A stretch of 45,980 nucleotides of DNA from Bacteroidota bacterium (GCA_013285915.1 JABDGS010000021.1:1-45980); one strand, 5' to 3'; shown: positions 36,888 through 45,230, counted from the first letter of the stretch. A program made the numbers and translations. Notes: generated by a model from the letters alone, not told the origin.

Positions 36888-37170
36888 AACCGCAAAGCAC
36901 ACAAAGACGAAGAAAACGCAAAGTGCACAAAGCAAAGCACTTCGTACTATGTGCAAAAAGCGAAGCTTTTCTATGCCTGCCCGGATGAACCCTGTTCGGA
37001 CGGGTCCCCTTTTCCTAAGTGTTTTTTATGTGCCTATATGCCCTATGTGGTGAATAAAAACCTCCGTGTAAATCTATGTGTAAAAAGCGAAGCTTTTCTA
37101 TGTATACTTATTTCTATGTGTTCCTATGTTTTCTGTTGTGCCTATTTGTTGAAAAAAAGCTCTGTGTCCT
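36888..37170. repeat. Mosaic of 10-nt motifs (CGCAAAG / CTATGTG type), copy 2
   Basis: Starts with CCGCAAAG, CACAAAG and CGCAAAG words and continues with CTATGTG, CTCCGTG and CTCTGTG words about 10 bases apart. It is related in order to the minus-strand reading of 25436-25527. A 21-nt direct repeat with palindrome AAAAGC-GAA-GCTTTT lies at 36955-36975 and 37082-37102. Confidence 0.6.
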
Positions 37171-37180
37171 GAAACACTTT

Positions 37181-37636
37181 CTATCCCTCCGCCAGCGCCT
37201 TTATCTGCACCAGAATGGGGTTCCAGCCCTCGCCGTTATTATACGTTTCGGTATATCTTTTTTCACCATCGGCAACAGTTGCAAAATCGCCCTGGCTTAC
37301 AGTTAATATTGTTTGGCCGTTATCTTCCGCCAGCGCGTAGGTAACTGTTAAATAATTTTCAGGCACATCAGGCATGTTGGGGTTGTTGGGGTCAATAACA
37401 GTGTATACCAGCAGCTTACCCGGCTCAATACGCACCACTTCACCTTTTACAAAAACCATTTCATTGCCCTCATATACGCCTTTCCATAATAGTGGGCTGC
37501 CCACTTGCCAGTCGCTGGTGGCCTCGCAACCAAACATATACTTTTTTGTTTCTGCTGGGTTAACAAGCAGGTTCCAAACAGTTGCTGAAGGGGCATTTAT
37601 GGTTATCGTATTTTCTACAACAAGTGGTGTTGACAT
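37181..37636 (-). CDS. SRPBCC (AHSA1-like) protein
   Basis: 151 residues with the START/Bet v1-like layout: ENTITINAPSATVWNLLVNPAETKKYMFG, central strands, and a long C-terminal helix ETYNNGEGWNPILVQIKALAEG. It matches the Aha1/activator-of-Hsp90-like small SRPBCC group. Role unknown; it likely binds a hydrophobic ligand. It is 55 bases downstream of the AraC regulator on the same strand, a possible target. Confidence 0.86.
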   Translation of the reverse strand: MSTPLVVENTITINAPSATVWNLLVNPAETKKYMFGCEATSDWQVGSPLLWKGVYEGNEMVFVKGEVVRIEPGKLLVYTVIDPNNPNMPDVPENYLTVTYALAEDNGQTILTVSQGDFATVADGEKRYTETYNNGEGWNPILVQIKALAEG

Positions 37637-37691
37637 GGCGTTTATTTTATAACTGCAATATTAACCTGTTTACAAAAGGTATTATTGCATT

Positions 37692-38594
37692 TTACGGATT
37701 ATTTCTAACCGAATGCGGAGTAACGCCAAATTGCTTTTTAAAAGCATTATTAAAATGCTGCGGTGTTGCATAGCCAAGTTCTGCGGCAATTTCAGCAGCC
37801 GTTTTTTGGGTATCGCGCAGGTATTGCTGTGCAAGCTGCAGGCGCTGCTGGGCAAGATAACCAAACACAGTTGTATTAAATGTTTCTTTAAAACCGCGTT
37901 TAAGTTTATACTCGTTTAGCCCCACTGTTCTTGCAATTTCACTAAGGTTTGGCGGGCAATGCAAGCGCTCGTTCACAAGGTCGCGCACAGCAATAATTTT
38001 TTCTTTATCTGTTATATTTTTAATAAATGGTTGTGTATTTTCTTCTGCCGCTTTATACGATTCTGCACATAAAACCAGCAGCTCAATACTTTTTGACAGC
38101 AGGAAAAGCTTTTTAAGCTCGCCCATGTACTTACAATGTATTATTTGCTGTATAACCTGTTGAATTGCCGGTGTTATAGCACCCCAGTTATTGCTGAGCA
38201 TTACATTTTTACCGGCCAGGATATCTTCTGTAAATTTTTGCAGCATGCCGCCTGCATTTTGCGTGAATTGTATAAACAGGTCAGCAGGAAACTGTATGCC
38301 AAAGGTTTCTAGCTCCAGTGTTTTATTTTCTACCACAATATCAAACCCGTTTGAGTACATAATGTTGTGGTGGCCACCGGCGAGTTGATATGTAGCATTA
38401 AGCTGTTTATATAAAAATTTATAGTCGCCCCGCAAACCAAAATGCAGGCGCACAACATTATTGGTGCTGCTGCCCGCAAAACTGCTGTAGCCGTTGCATA
38501 TTGATACAGCATGCCCCAGCACTATACTGCCGCACTGCCATATAGTTGATGTGCGGGTACCATTTTCAAATTGTTGCTGTTGTGTTTGCTCCAT
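37692..38594 (-). CDS. AraC family transcriptional regulator
   Basis: 300 residues. The C-terminal double helix-turn-helix (about 200-298) is typical: NLSEIARTVGLNEYKLKRGFKETFN and AAEIAAELGYATPQHFNNAFKKQFGVTPHSVR. The N-terminal 150 residues could sense a ligand; no receiver domain or membrane segment. It starts 6 bases after the sensor kinase stop on the same strand, so the two are almost certainly co-transcribed. Confidence 0.93.
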   Translation of the reverse strand: MEQTQQQQFENGTRTSTIWQCGSIVLGHAVSICNGYSSFAGSSTNNVVRLHFGLRGDYKFLYKQLNATYQLAGGHHNIMYSNGFDIVVENKTLELETFGIQFPADLFIQFTQNAGGMLQKFTEDILAGKNVMLSNNWGAITPAIQQVIQQIIHCKYMGELKKLFLLSKSIELLVLCAESYKAAEENTQPFIKNITDKEKIIAVRDLVNERLHCPPNLSEIARTVGLNEYKLKRGFKETFNTTVFGYLAQQRLQLAQQYLRDTQKTAAEIAAELGYATPQHFNNAFKKQFGVTPHSVRNNP

Positions 38595-38600
38595 ACATTA

Positions 38601-41468
38601 TTAAACGCGGCAGCTAAGTCGTATTTCGGTGCGTTGCCCCGGCATGCTTTTTATAACTATTTGCCCTTTTAAATCGTTTGCACGCTGCCGCATATTGTTC
38701 ATGCCGTTGCGGTGCCTGCCAATGCTGCTTACATCAAATCCGCGCCCATTGTCCTCTACTATAACCCTCAGCTTATTATTGCGCTGTATAACATAAATGC
38801 TGCAAACGCTGCTGCCCGAGTGTTTTACAACATTGTTTACCGCCTCCTTAAATACAAGGTAAATATTGGTTTTTTTATTTGGCGAAATAAGCATGTTCTT
38901 ATCGCTTAAACTGCTTTTAAAAATAAACTGTATGCCCCTGTCTTGCAAAAGTGGCTCGGCAAATAATTGCATGCGGTTTACAAGCTGCCCCATAACATCA
39001 TTACGCGGGTTAATGTTCCAAACCAGGTCGTCAAGATTATTAATTATATCAACTGTGCCGCTTTGTATAATGCCTATATATTCATTATCACCCTGCTCTC
39101 TTTTAGCAAGCTGGCTGTAAACATTAATACTGCTTACGGTTGAACCAATATCATCGTGCAGGTCGGCAGATATTTTTCTTCTTATTTTTTCAATTTTCAT
39201 CAGTTGCCTTAACCGGTACCTGTAAAAACCAAAAAACAACAGGCTTATAATTATAAGAACAGTAGTGTAAAACCACCAGGTATTAAACCAGGGCCGTGTA
39301 ATGGTAAATGAGTATTGCAGCGGGGCTGTGCTTATAACTTCGTTGTTTTGCACGGCAACTACCTGAAATGTATAATCGCCGGGTTTAAGTGCATTAAATT
39401 GAATATCCCGCTGGCCGCTTTGTGTAAAATACCATTCGCCACCAGCCGGTGCAGCACCAGCAAGCCTGTATTTAAAATGCAGCAGGCCGGCATCCTCATA
39501 CACAGGTATGGCAAGCCTGAACAGTATGTTATTTTTATTACTTGCAAGGCTAATACCGTTTTTGTACACCGTATCTGTATTGTTTACCAGCGTGTAAAGT
39601 AATAAAGGGTCGGCCTTTTTTACTTCAAGGCTTTTGCTGACAGGAAGCATAAACATGCCGCTGGTTGTGGCAAGATAAATATTGCTGCTGTCTTCTTCAG
39701 CATCGTTAATGGCAGAAAATTCAACCGGGAAGGGGTACAGGTTATTTATTACAGTATCTGCGGTGGCATCAAGCACTTCAATATTGTGTGCCTTAAAAAG
39801 CCATATATGGTTATTGCAGCGCTTTATTTTAACAATAGCATCTAACGGGTATTGGTCATTTGCTTTTACCTGTGTTACCTGTGTGCCGTTTATGGCAAAT
39901 AAGCCTTTGTTAAATGTAGCAGCATAAATTTTGTTGCCAAAATGCGCCATTGACGATACATACAGCCGTTGGCTGCTGTATGTAATATAATCTGTAGCGG
40001 GTCCTTTAATGCGTTGCAGCCCATCGCTGAACGATACCAGCAGGCTTTGTGTTACCGTGTCAAACATCACTGATCTTACCCTGTAAATACGCGATCTGTA
40101 CAAATAGCCGCCTGTTGAATTACCATTTGCTGCAAGCAATGAATCTGGTATCGCCAAAGACGCGCTGGCCGTTGGCTTTATCTGCAGTTCATCCGTATTT
40201 TTAACTAATAACCCTGCCGACAGCCCAAGATATCCTGTATTGTTTACTATGGCCGCAGATTTTACGCTTTCTCGGAAAAGAAGTGTAAGCTGCCCTGTGG
40301 CAATATTTAGGAGGTCAAGTCTTTTTGACGATTCAACAAAATAATTGCTGTCGTTGGCACGCTCAACATTTTCAATAGTGCCGTATGCAGGCGGCATTTT
40401 GGCAAGTTGCTTATCAAATATTGTATCTTGCGGCTGCATTAGCGAAATGTCGCCCTGCTCGCTTGCAACAAGCAGCCCCATGCGTGTTTGGGTTACCAGC
40501 TTTATATAATCATTTGGTTTAATGCGGGCGCTGCCTGCCGGTTCAATTTTTCTCCATCCTTTGGGTTTAAATGATACCAGCAGGCCTTTTGACAAACTTG
40601 CAAACCATTCATTGCCTTCTTTATCTTCTGCCATCGATGTAATATTATACCCCGGTATGGAGTCAAAGCCATCCAGTGTATAGCTCACGTTTTTTGTATT
40701 AACCCAAACTTTCTGCTTAAATACAGTAACGGTGTTAAAAAAGCCTTTAACAGGCAGTGAGAAAGTAATAGCAGGCTTGTTAGTGCTAAAATTTAAACCA
40801 TAAAGTATGCGGTTGCGCGGGTCGGCAACAAACATGCTGTTACCGAGCGATGCCTTTTCCAGTGTAACGCGTACGTCAAACCTGCCGCTATCATCAAGTT
40901 TTACAATAGAAACCGGCGCACCTTTTTTATAAATAAAAAAGCTGTCTTTTGCCAGGCCCACTGCCATATTATGCATAATGCATATTCTTGACAGGTTAAC
41001 ACCACGCACACCAATCTCTTCATAGTGGCATTTCATGGTTGCCGTGTTACAAATAAAAAAGCCCCTGGATGTGGCAACTATCAGTTCATCGCCAAGCAGC
41101 ACCATGGTAGAATAATTAAATGAATTTCTAAAGTCGTATGCCTCCAGGTAATACATTTTATCATTCTGTATATAAAATATCTGGCTGTTAAAGTTGTGGC
41201 ACCAAACCCGGCCGTAGTTATCTTCTATAAGGTTGGTCATACTTATAGAAGTTTCTTCCGGGTTGCTGAAATTTGTAAAGCTAACACCATCAAAACGGCT
41301 TACACCAAGGTTATGTGCAACCCAAATAAATCCCTTTTTATCTACCAGCAGGTCATATATTTCGTTTGAGGGGCAATTGGGTATTTGCTGCAGCGTACGC
41401 TGCCCGCTGCCCGTACAGTATAACATAACAGCCAGAAAAAATAACAGTATTTTGCGGGCAAACAACAT
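38601..41468 (-). CDS. Sensor histidine kinase with Reg_prop/Y_Y_Y sensor
   Basis: 955 residues: signal sequence, Reg_prop-type beta-propeller repeats (IYDLLVDKKGFIWVAHNLGVSRFDG), a Y_Y_Y domain (FKYRLAGAAPAGGEW, ending near residue 725), one transmembrane helix (731-749), a HisKA_3 domain with His771 (ADLHDDIGSTVSS), and a HATPase with KEAVNNVVKHS (N box), DNGRGF and a final G box. It resembles the sensor half of Bacteroidota two-component systems. No receiver domain is present in the protein. The linked downstream gene is AraC-type, so the true response partner is uncertain. Confidence 0.92.
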   Translation of the reverse strand: MLFARKILLFFLAVMLYCTGSGQRTLQQIPNCPSNEIYDLLVDKKGFIWVAHNLGVSRFDGVSFTNFSNPEETSISMTNLIEDNYGRVWCHNFNSQIFYIQNDKMYYLEAYDFRNSFNYSTMVLLGDELIVATSRGFFICNTATMKCHYEEIGVRGVNLSRICIMHNMAVGLAKDSFFIYKKGAPVSIVKLDDSGRFDVRVTLEKASLGNSMFVADPRNRILYGLNFSTNKPAITFSLPVKGFFNTVTVFKQKVWVNTKNVSYTLDGFDSIPGYNITSMAEDKEGNEWFASLSKGLLVSFKPKGWRKIEPAGSARIKPNDYIKLVTQTRMGLLVASEQGDISLMQPQDTIFDKQLAKMPPAYGTIENVERANDSNYFVESSKRLDLLNIATGQLTLLFRESVKSAAIVNNTGYLGLSAGLLVKNTDELQIKPTASASLAIPDSLLAANGNSTGGYLYRSRIYRVRSVMFDTVTQSLLVSFSDGLQRIKGPATDYITYSSQRLYVSSMAHFGNKIYAATFNKGLFAINGTQVTQVKANDQYPLDAIVKIKRCNNHIWLFKAHNIEVLDATADTVINNLYPFPVEFSAINDAEEDSSNIYLATTSGMFMLPVSKSLEVKKADPLLLYTLVNNTDTVYKNGISLASNKNNILFRLAIPVYEDAGLLHFKYRLAGAAPAGGEWYFTQSGQRDIQFNALKPGDYTFQVVAVQNNEVISTAPLQYSFTITRPWFNTWWFYTTVLIIISLLFFGFYRYRLRQLMKIEKIRRKISADLHDDIGSTVSSINVYSQLAKREQGDNEYIGIIQSGTVDIINNLDDLVWNINPRNDVMGQLVNRMQLFAEPLLQDRGIQFIFKSSLSDKNMLISPNKKTNIYLVFKEAVNNVVKHSGSSVCSIYVIQRNNKLRVIVEDNGRGFDVSSIGRHRNGMNNMRQRANDLKGQIVIKSMPGQRTEIRLSCRV

Positions 41469-41560
41469 GCTTATCTTATAAAATTTAAATTTTGTAAATA
41501 TAGTTATATATAATTTTTATAACTGTATACGGTATACAATCTAAGGGCTGGCGCCAGGTT

Positions 41561-41591
41561 TTAATAAAAAAGGCGCATTTTACAATGCGCC
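41561..41591 (-). terminator. Terminator after the FlbD-like gene
   Basis: Perfect 8-bp stem GGCGCATT/AATGCGCC with TTAC loop (41572-41591). On the minus strand it is followed by TTTTTTATT. Confidence 0.85.
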
Positions 41592-41620
41592 CAAAACCAA
41601 AACCAAATTTTAATTATCAC

Positions 41621-41839
41621 TTATAACAGTGAATATTCTTTAGCATGTTCAATCATTTCAACAACTTCTTCAGGCATTTGGCGTACGCCAAAACGCTCGC
41701 CACCCACCATTAATATCATGGTTTGAACAATGTCGTTGTAATTAAGGCGCCTTATTGACGAGATGTTGTTGGCATTAATTATTATGCTTCCGTCTTCAGT
41801 CTCTTCAATGGTATCAAGTTTAATAAATTGTGCTTTCAT
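41621..41839 (-). CDS. Small FlbD-like protein
   Basis: 72 residues, no signal peptide. The middle IIINANNISSIRRLNYNDIVQTMILMVGGERFGVRQMPEEVVEMIEHAK resembles the FlbD family in spacing (INA...I..I....T.I.L..G..F.V..S.EEV...I). FlbD is a short flagellar-operon protein, but this lineage is generally non-flagellated and nothing flagellar is near, so it is likely a repurposed small-beta fold. It is monocistronic with its own terminator, arguing for real expression. Confidence 0.65.
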   Translation of the reverse strand: MKAQFIKLDTIEETEDGSIIINANNISSIRRLNYNDIVQTMILMVGGERFGVRQMPEEVVEMIEHAKEYSLL

Positions 41840-42264
41840 AATTATTGTTTTAATTAATAATACCTAAGTAGGTTATAAAACCATGCCAGAAAATAAAGAA
41901 GTTATTAAAACAATGTGAAAGAAAGAATCAGTGTTTGTGGGATTGGGAAGGATTGTGAGGATATAAAATAAAAACCTGCTACTACCGCACCATTAAATAA
42001 CCCCCTGGGTTCGCTCCCGAAATTTGGGACACGAACCCGGGCGAAAACATTTTTCTATGACTGCTTTTAAAAGCACCGCTGATTTGAACTCTCAGCGGTA
42101 AGTTTTGAATAAAACAAAAGTTGTACACCGACTAAAAATTATAAGCGTGATTGAATATGAAGTATCACTCAGCACGATAAAAAGTAAACCATTGCGCCGT
42201 TACACCTGGGGAGGCGCTGGCACGGCCGAACGCGGAGATTCGGGTCGGTCTGGAATTTCTTTTG

Positions 42265-42291
42265 CTTCTTTTCTTTTTTCAAGAAAAGAAG
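42265..42291 (+). repeat. CT/AG hairpin, 11-bp perfect stem
   Basis: CTTCTTTTCTT/AAGAAAAGAAG with a 5-base TTTTC loop. Similar polypyrimidine hairpins recur in bacterial genomes; function unknown here. Confidence 0.75.
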
Positions 42292-42350
42292 AAGACAAAC
42301 TATAAACCTGTTAAATTACCCCGACCATTTCGACACTAAATCTTATTAAA

Positions 42351-42383
42351 TAAAAACCGGCTAAGCAAAATTGCTCAGCCGGT
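42351..42383 (-). terminator. Terminator after ilvE
   Basis: A near-perfect palindrome ACCGGCT-A-AGCAA/TTGCT-C-AGCCGGT (42356-42383). On the minus strand it runs into TTTTATTT. Confidence 0.85.
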
Positions 42384-42404
42384 ACACATTATATTGCTTC
42401 AATG

Positions 42405-43469
42405 TTATATTCTAACCAGCCAGTTGTACACATCGTCCGCTTTACCTTCCCTTATTGCTGAAAGCCTTGCTTTAACCGCTGGCGCAATTTTCCACGCGGT
42501 GGTGTCAAATTGCATCACATGGTCTTTATAGCGCAGTTCTTTTATGGGTGCTATAACCGCTGCCGTGCCGGTGCCAAATACTTCTTTAAGCGTGCCGTTT
42601 TTGTAGGCATCCATAACTTCATCAATGTTTATCTTTCTTTCTTCCACTTCCATACCCATCTCGCGCAATATAGTCATTACACTGTCGCGGGTTACACCAT
42701 TTAATATAGTGCCTTCGTCAAGCGACGGGGTAATGGCTGTATTACCAATAATAAACATCACGTTCATCATACCTACTTCCTGCAGCCATTTGTGTTCAAA
42801 AGCGTCTGTCCACAGCACCTGATCGTAGCCTTTTTCCCTGGCATCAGTTGCTGCCCTTAAACTACCGCCGTAGTTACCGGCATTCTTGCTAAAGCCTACG
42901 CCACCCGGCGCTGCGCGTGTGTATTTTTCTTCCACCAAAATTTTCATTGGGGCAGCAAAATAAGGCCCTGTAGGGCTCAGTATTATTAAGAATTTATAAG
43001 TCTCACTTGGCCTGACACCCAAAAACTGGTCGGTTGAAAACATTACGGGGCGTATATAAAGCGCGTAATCTTTGCGCTGGGGTATCCAGTTTTTATCAAG
43101 CGCAATCAGGCGGCGCATACCTTCAATAAATATTTCTTCAGGCACGGTGGGCATGTTCATACGCTCAGCGCTAAGGTTAAACCTGCGCAGGTTATCGTAT
43201 GGGCGAAAAATAAATGCGTTACTATTTTCGTCTTTATAAGCTTTAATACCTTCAAAAATGGCCTGGCCATAATGCAGCGCCGCCATCGATGGTTCCATTA
43301 GCAATGGCTGGTAGGGTTTAATTTCCACATTCTTCCATTCGCCATTCTCATAATCTGCTTCCAGCATGTGGTCGGTAAAATAGCGCCCAAAAGGAAGCTC
43401 ATCAAAATTCATTTCATTTAACTTACTTCGTTCCACTTTTGTTACAAGTATGTCTAAAGCTTCTGTCAT
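42405..43469 (-). CDS. ilvE: Branched-chain amino acid aminotransferase
   Basis: 354 residues from the ATG at 43469 (MTEALDILV). The larger frame upstream is spurious. Class IV PLP fold; the PLP Lys195 sits in APGGVGFSKNAGNYGGSL. The HYGQAIFEGIKAY and GTGTAAVIAPIKEL motifs and length match the larger (mammalian-like BCAT) class rather than E. coli IlvE. It transfers amino groups between Leu/Ile/Val and 2-oxoglutarate, the last step of their synthesis. It has a strong terminator and is divergent from the next gene. Confidence 0.96.
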   Translation of the reverse strand: MTEALDILVTKVERSKLNEMNFDELPFGRYFTDHMLEADYENGEWKNVEIKPYQPLLMEPSMAALHYGQAIFEGIKAYKDENSNAFIFRPYDNLRRFNLSAERMNMPTVPEEIFIEGMRRLIALDKNWIPQRKDYALYIRPVMFSTDQFLGVRPSETYKFLIILSPTGPYFAAPMKILVEEKYTRAAPGGVGFSKNAGNYGGSLRAATDAREKGYDQVLWTDAFEHKWLQEVGMMNVMFIIGNTAITPSLDEGTILNGVTRDSVMTILREMGMEVEERKINIDEVMDAYKNGTLKEVFGTGTAAVIAPIKELRYKDHVMQFDTTAWKIAPAVKARLSAIREGKADDVYNWLVRI

Positions 43470-43526
43470 AACATTTACTTTTGTTGCAAAGAAAAGAAAA
43501 AAACTAACAACTGTTAATACTTTTAT

Positions 43527-44081
43527 ATGAATGTTAATTTGCCCGGTTTTGTTATAGCTGACCTGTATAAAAACAAGCTTGTAATTACAGATGTTGCTGA
43601 ACCACAGCCTGAAAAACCGGCACCGCAATTTACTGAAAATACAGTTTTACCCAGGCAGGAAAAAGCAGGGCCCGCGCAAAAAAAATGGTATTTGGGTGAT
43701 AATAAAAAAGGTATTGTGATTGCGGTTGCTGATGAGGAAGCTGTTTTTATTAGTGACGAGGGGCTTGAAACCATAAAAAATATGTTAAAGGGCCTGCAAA
43801 TGAACCTCGGCGACATAGCCGTTGTAAACCTGCACAATGAGCCTGTGACATTTAATGATTTAAAGCAACAATTAAACGCCCGGCATGTTATTATGTTTGG
43901 TGTAACAACAACGCAGCTTGGGTTGCCATTTGCAATACCGTTTTACCAGGTGCAAAATTATGCAGGCTGTACCCTGCTTTCTGCGCCTGCGGCAACATTA
44001 GCCGGCCCGGCCGCTACAACAGACGCAATAAAAGCCGAAAAAAGAAAATTGTGGGATAGTTTGAAGAGAATAAATTTTTAA
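43527..44081 (+). CDS. Possible DNA polymerase III psi-like (HolD) protein
   Basis: 184 residues. From about residue 60: KKGIVIAVADEEAVFIS, then GLETIKNMLKGLQMNLGDIAVVNLH, and near the end TLLSAPAATLAGPAATTDAIKAEKRKLWDSLKRI. The order of a conserved central sheet, a mid 'L..L..L.....D.....N' helix and a terminal 'S.P....L......K..LW..L' segment resembles E. coli HolD by eye. HolD links the clamp loader to SSB. The N-terminal 55 residues are extra and Pro-rich, possibly disordered. No other HolD evidence, so this is inference. It is divergent from ilvE and precedes rdgB. Confidence 0.5.
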   Translation: MNVNLPGFVIADLYKNKLVITDVAEPQPEKPAPQFTENTVLPRQEKAGPAQKKWYLGDNKKGIVIAVADEEAVFISDEGLETIKNMLKGLQMNLGDIAVVNLHNEPVTFNDLKQQLNARHVIMFGVTTTQLGLPFAIPFYQVQNYAGCTLLSAPAATLAGPAATTDAIKAEKRKLWDSLKRINF

Positions 44082-44084
44082 CTC

Positions 44085-44152
44085 AGCTGTAAGCCTTAAG
44101 CTATATGCAAAATAGCCAGCCGCTTAAAGCTTACAGCGTATGGCTTACAGCC
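44085..44152. repeat. Inverted heptamer arrays (GCTTACA type)
   Basis: 44122-44152 reads as GCTTAAA, GCTTACA, GCGTATG, GCTTACA. The reverse complement of 44085-44108 reads as GCATATA, GCTTAAG, GCTTACA. So the same type of 7-base word is arranged head to head with a short loop. Confidence 0.75.
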
Positions 44153-44171
44153 CCCTCACAAATTAAATAAC

Positions 44172-44786
44172 ATGCCAGCACATACAATAATATTCGCCAG
44201 TAATAACCAGCATAAAGCTGATGAAATAAAAAAGATAATAGGCGACAGCTTTCACATATTGACGTTGAGAGATGCTAATATTAATATTGACATACCCGAG
44301 CCGTATGATACCCTTGAGGCAAATGCCTCGCAGAAAGCTTATACCATTCATAAGCTGTCTGATAAAAATTGTTTTAGCGAAGATACCGGTCTTGAAGTTG
44401 AAGAGTTGAATGGCGAACCTGGCGTACACAGTGCCCGCTACGCAGGCGAGGGCAGAGATTTTAAAGCCAATATTGATAAACTGTTGCAGAATATGCAGGG
44501 CAAGCAAAACAGGAAAGCGCGCTTTAGAACAGTGATAGCGCTTATATGGCACACACATGAATACTGTTTTGAGGGGATATGCGAAGGAACAATAATTGAC
44601 ACGCCGCGTGGCGGCCAGGGTTTTGGCTACGACCCCGTTTTTGTGCCCAATGGCAGCGACAAAACCTTTGCTGAAATGAGTATGGATGAAAAAAACAAAT
44701 ACAGCCACCGGCGTAAAGCTGTTGATAAATTAGTTGAATTTTTAAAGGGTGTAGACGAGCCTAAAGTAACCGTACCGGCAGATTAA
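44172..44786 (+). CDS. rdgB: XTP/dITP diphosphatase (HAM1/RdgB)
   Basis: 204 residues. Family motifs: SNNQHK (10-15), catalytic Asp71 in FSEDTGLEVEEL, GVHSARYAG, GGQGFGYDPVFVP, and DEKNKYSHRRKA. It hydrolyses non-canonical purine triphosphates (ITP, XTP, dITP) to monophosphates, keeping them out of nucleic acids. It is followed 12 bases later by a thioesterase, probably in one transcript. Confidence 0.96.
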   Translation: MPAHTIIFASNNQHKADEIKKIIGDSFHILTLRDANINIDIPEPYDTLEANASQKAYTIHKLSDKNCFSEDTGLEVEELNGEPGVHSARYAGEGRDFKANIDKLLQNMQGKQNRKARFRTVIALIWHTHEYCFEGICEGTIIDTPRGGQGFGYDPVFVPNGSDKTFAEMSMDEKNKYSHRRKAVDKLVEFLKGVDEPKVTVPAD

Positions 44787-44798
44787 ACATTTTACTAA

Positions 44799-45230
44799 AT
44801 GGAACGAATAAAACTGACCTTGCCCGCCACTTTTACATTCTCAATAATACTTACCATCCGCGTTAGCGACATCAATTATGCCGGCCATGTTGGTAACGAT
44901 GCCTTTCTTGCGCTGGTGCATGAAGCAAGGCAGCAGTTTTTACTTCACCACGGTTATACTGAAAGTAACCTGGAAGGTGTTGGCTTAATTATGACCGATG
45001 TTGCCATTGAATTTAAGAAGGAACTGAACTACGGTGATAACGTTAAAATATCCGTCGCCACAACCGGCTTTGATAAGTATGGTTTTGATTTTTTTTACAA
45101 GCTGGAAATTATAAAACCAGGTGAAACTGTTGTGGCCGGTAAAGCAAAAACAGGCATGCTGTGCTATGACTATACGAATAAAAAGTTGGTGCAGGTGCCT
45201 GATAAGGTAATTAAACAGTTGTTAGTATAA
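44799..45230 (+). CDS. 4HBT-family acyl-CoA thioesterase
   Basis: 143 residues, hot-dog fold. RVSDINYAGHVGNDAFLALVHEARQQFL contains Asp24 and Glu42-type active-site residues, followed by GLIMTDVAIEFKKELNYGDNVKISV. This resembles the YbgC/FadM-like group. The substrate is probably a fatty acyl-CoA or aryl-CoA. It lies 12 bases after rdgB. Confidence 0.87.
   Translation: MERIKLTLPATFTFSIILTIRVSDINYAGHVGNDAFLALVHEARQQFLLHHGYTESNLEGVGLIMTDVAIEFKKELNYGDNVKISVATTGFDKYGFDFFYKLEIIKPGETVVAGKAKTGMLCYDYTNKKLVQVPDKVIKQLLV

Larger units (their letters stand above)
36663..37180. other. Gap between RAYT and SRPBCC genes
   Basis: About 520 bases between convergent genes. It contains the right RAYT arm (36742-36825) and the 10-nt mosaic (36888-37170) with an internal 21-nt direct repeat. 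No gene seen. Confidence 0.6.
41840..42404. other. Intergenic region upstream of the FlbD-like gene and downstream of ilvE
   Basis: About 560 bases. Contents: an imperfect inverted repeat near 42004-42041 (CTGGGTTCG/CGAACCCGG with inner TCCCGAAAT/TTGGGA), an 8-bp hairpin ACCGCTGA/TCAGCGGT at about 42076-42100, a CT/AG hairpin at 42265-42291 (11-bp stem), and the ilvE terminator (42356-42383). No gene is credible here. Confidence 0.55.

Noticed and set aside
42004..42041. tRNA gene
   Set aside because: T-arm-like words are present on the minus strand but there is no acceptor stem, D-arm or anticodon arm.
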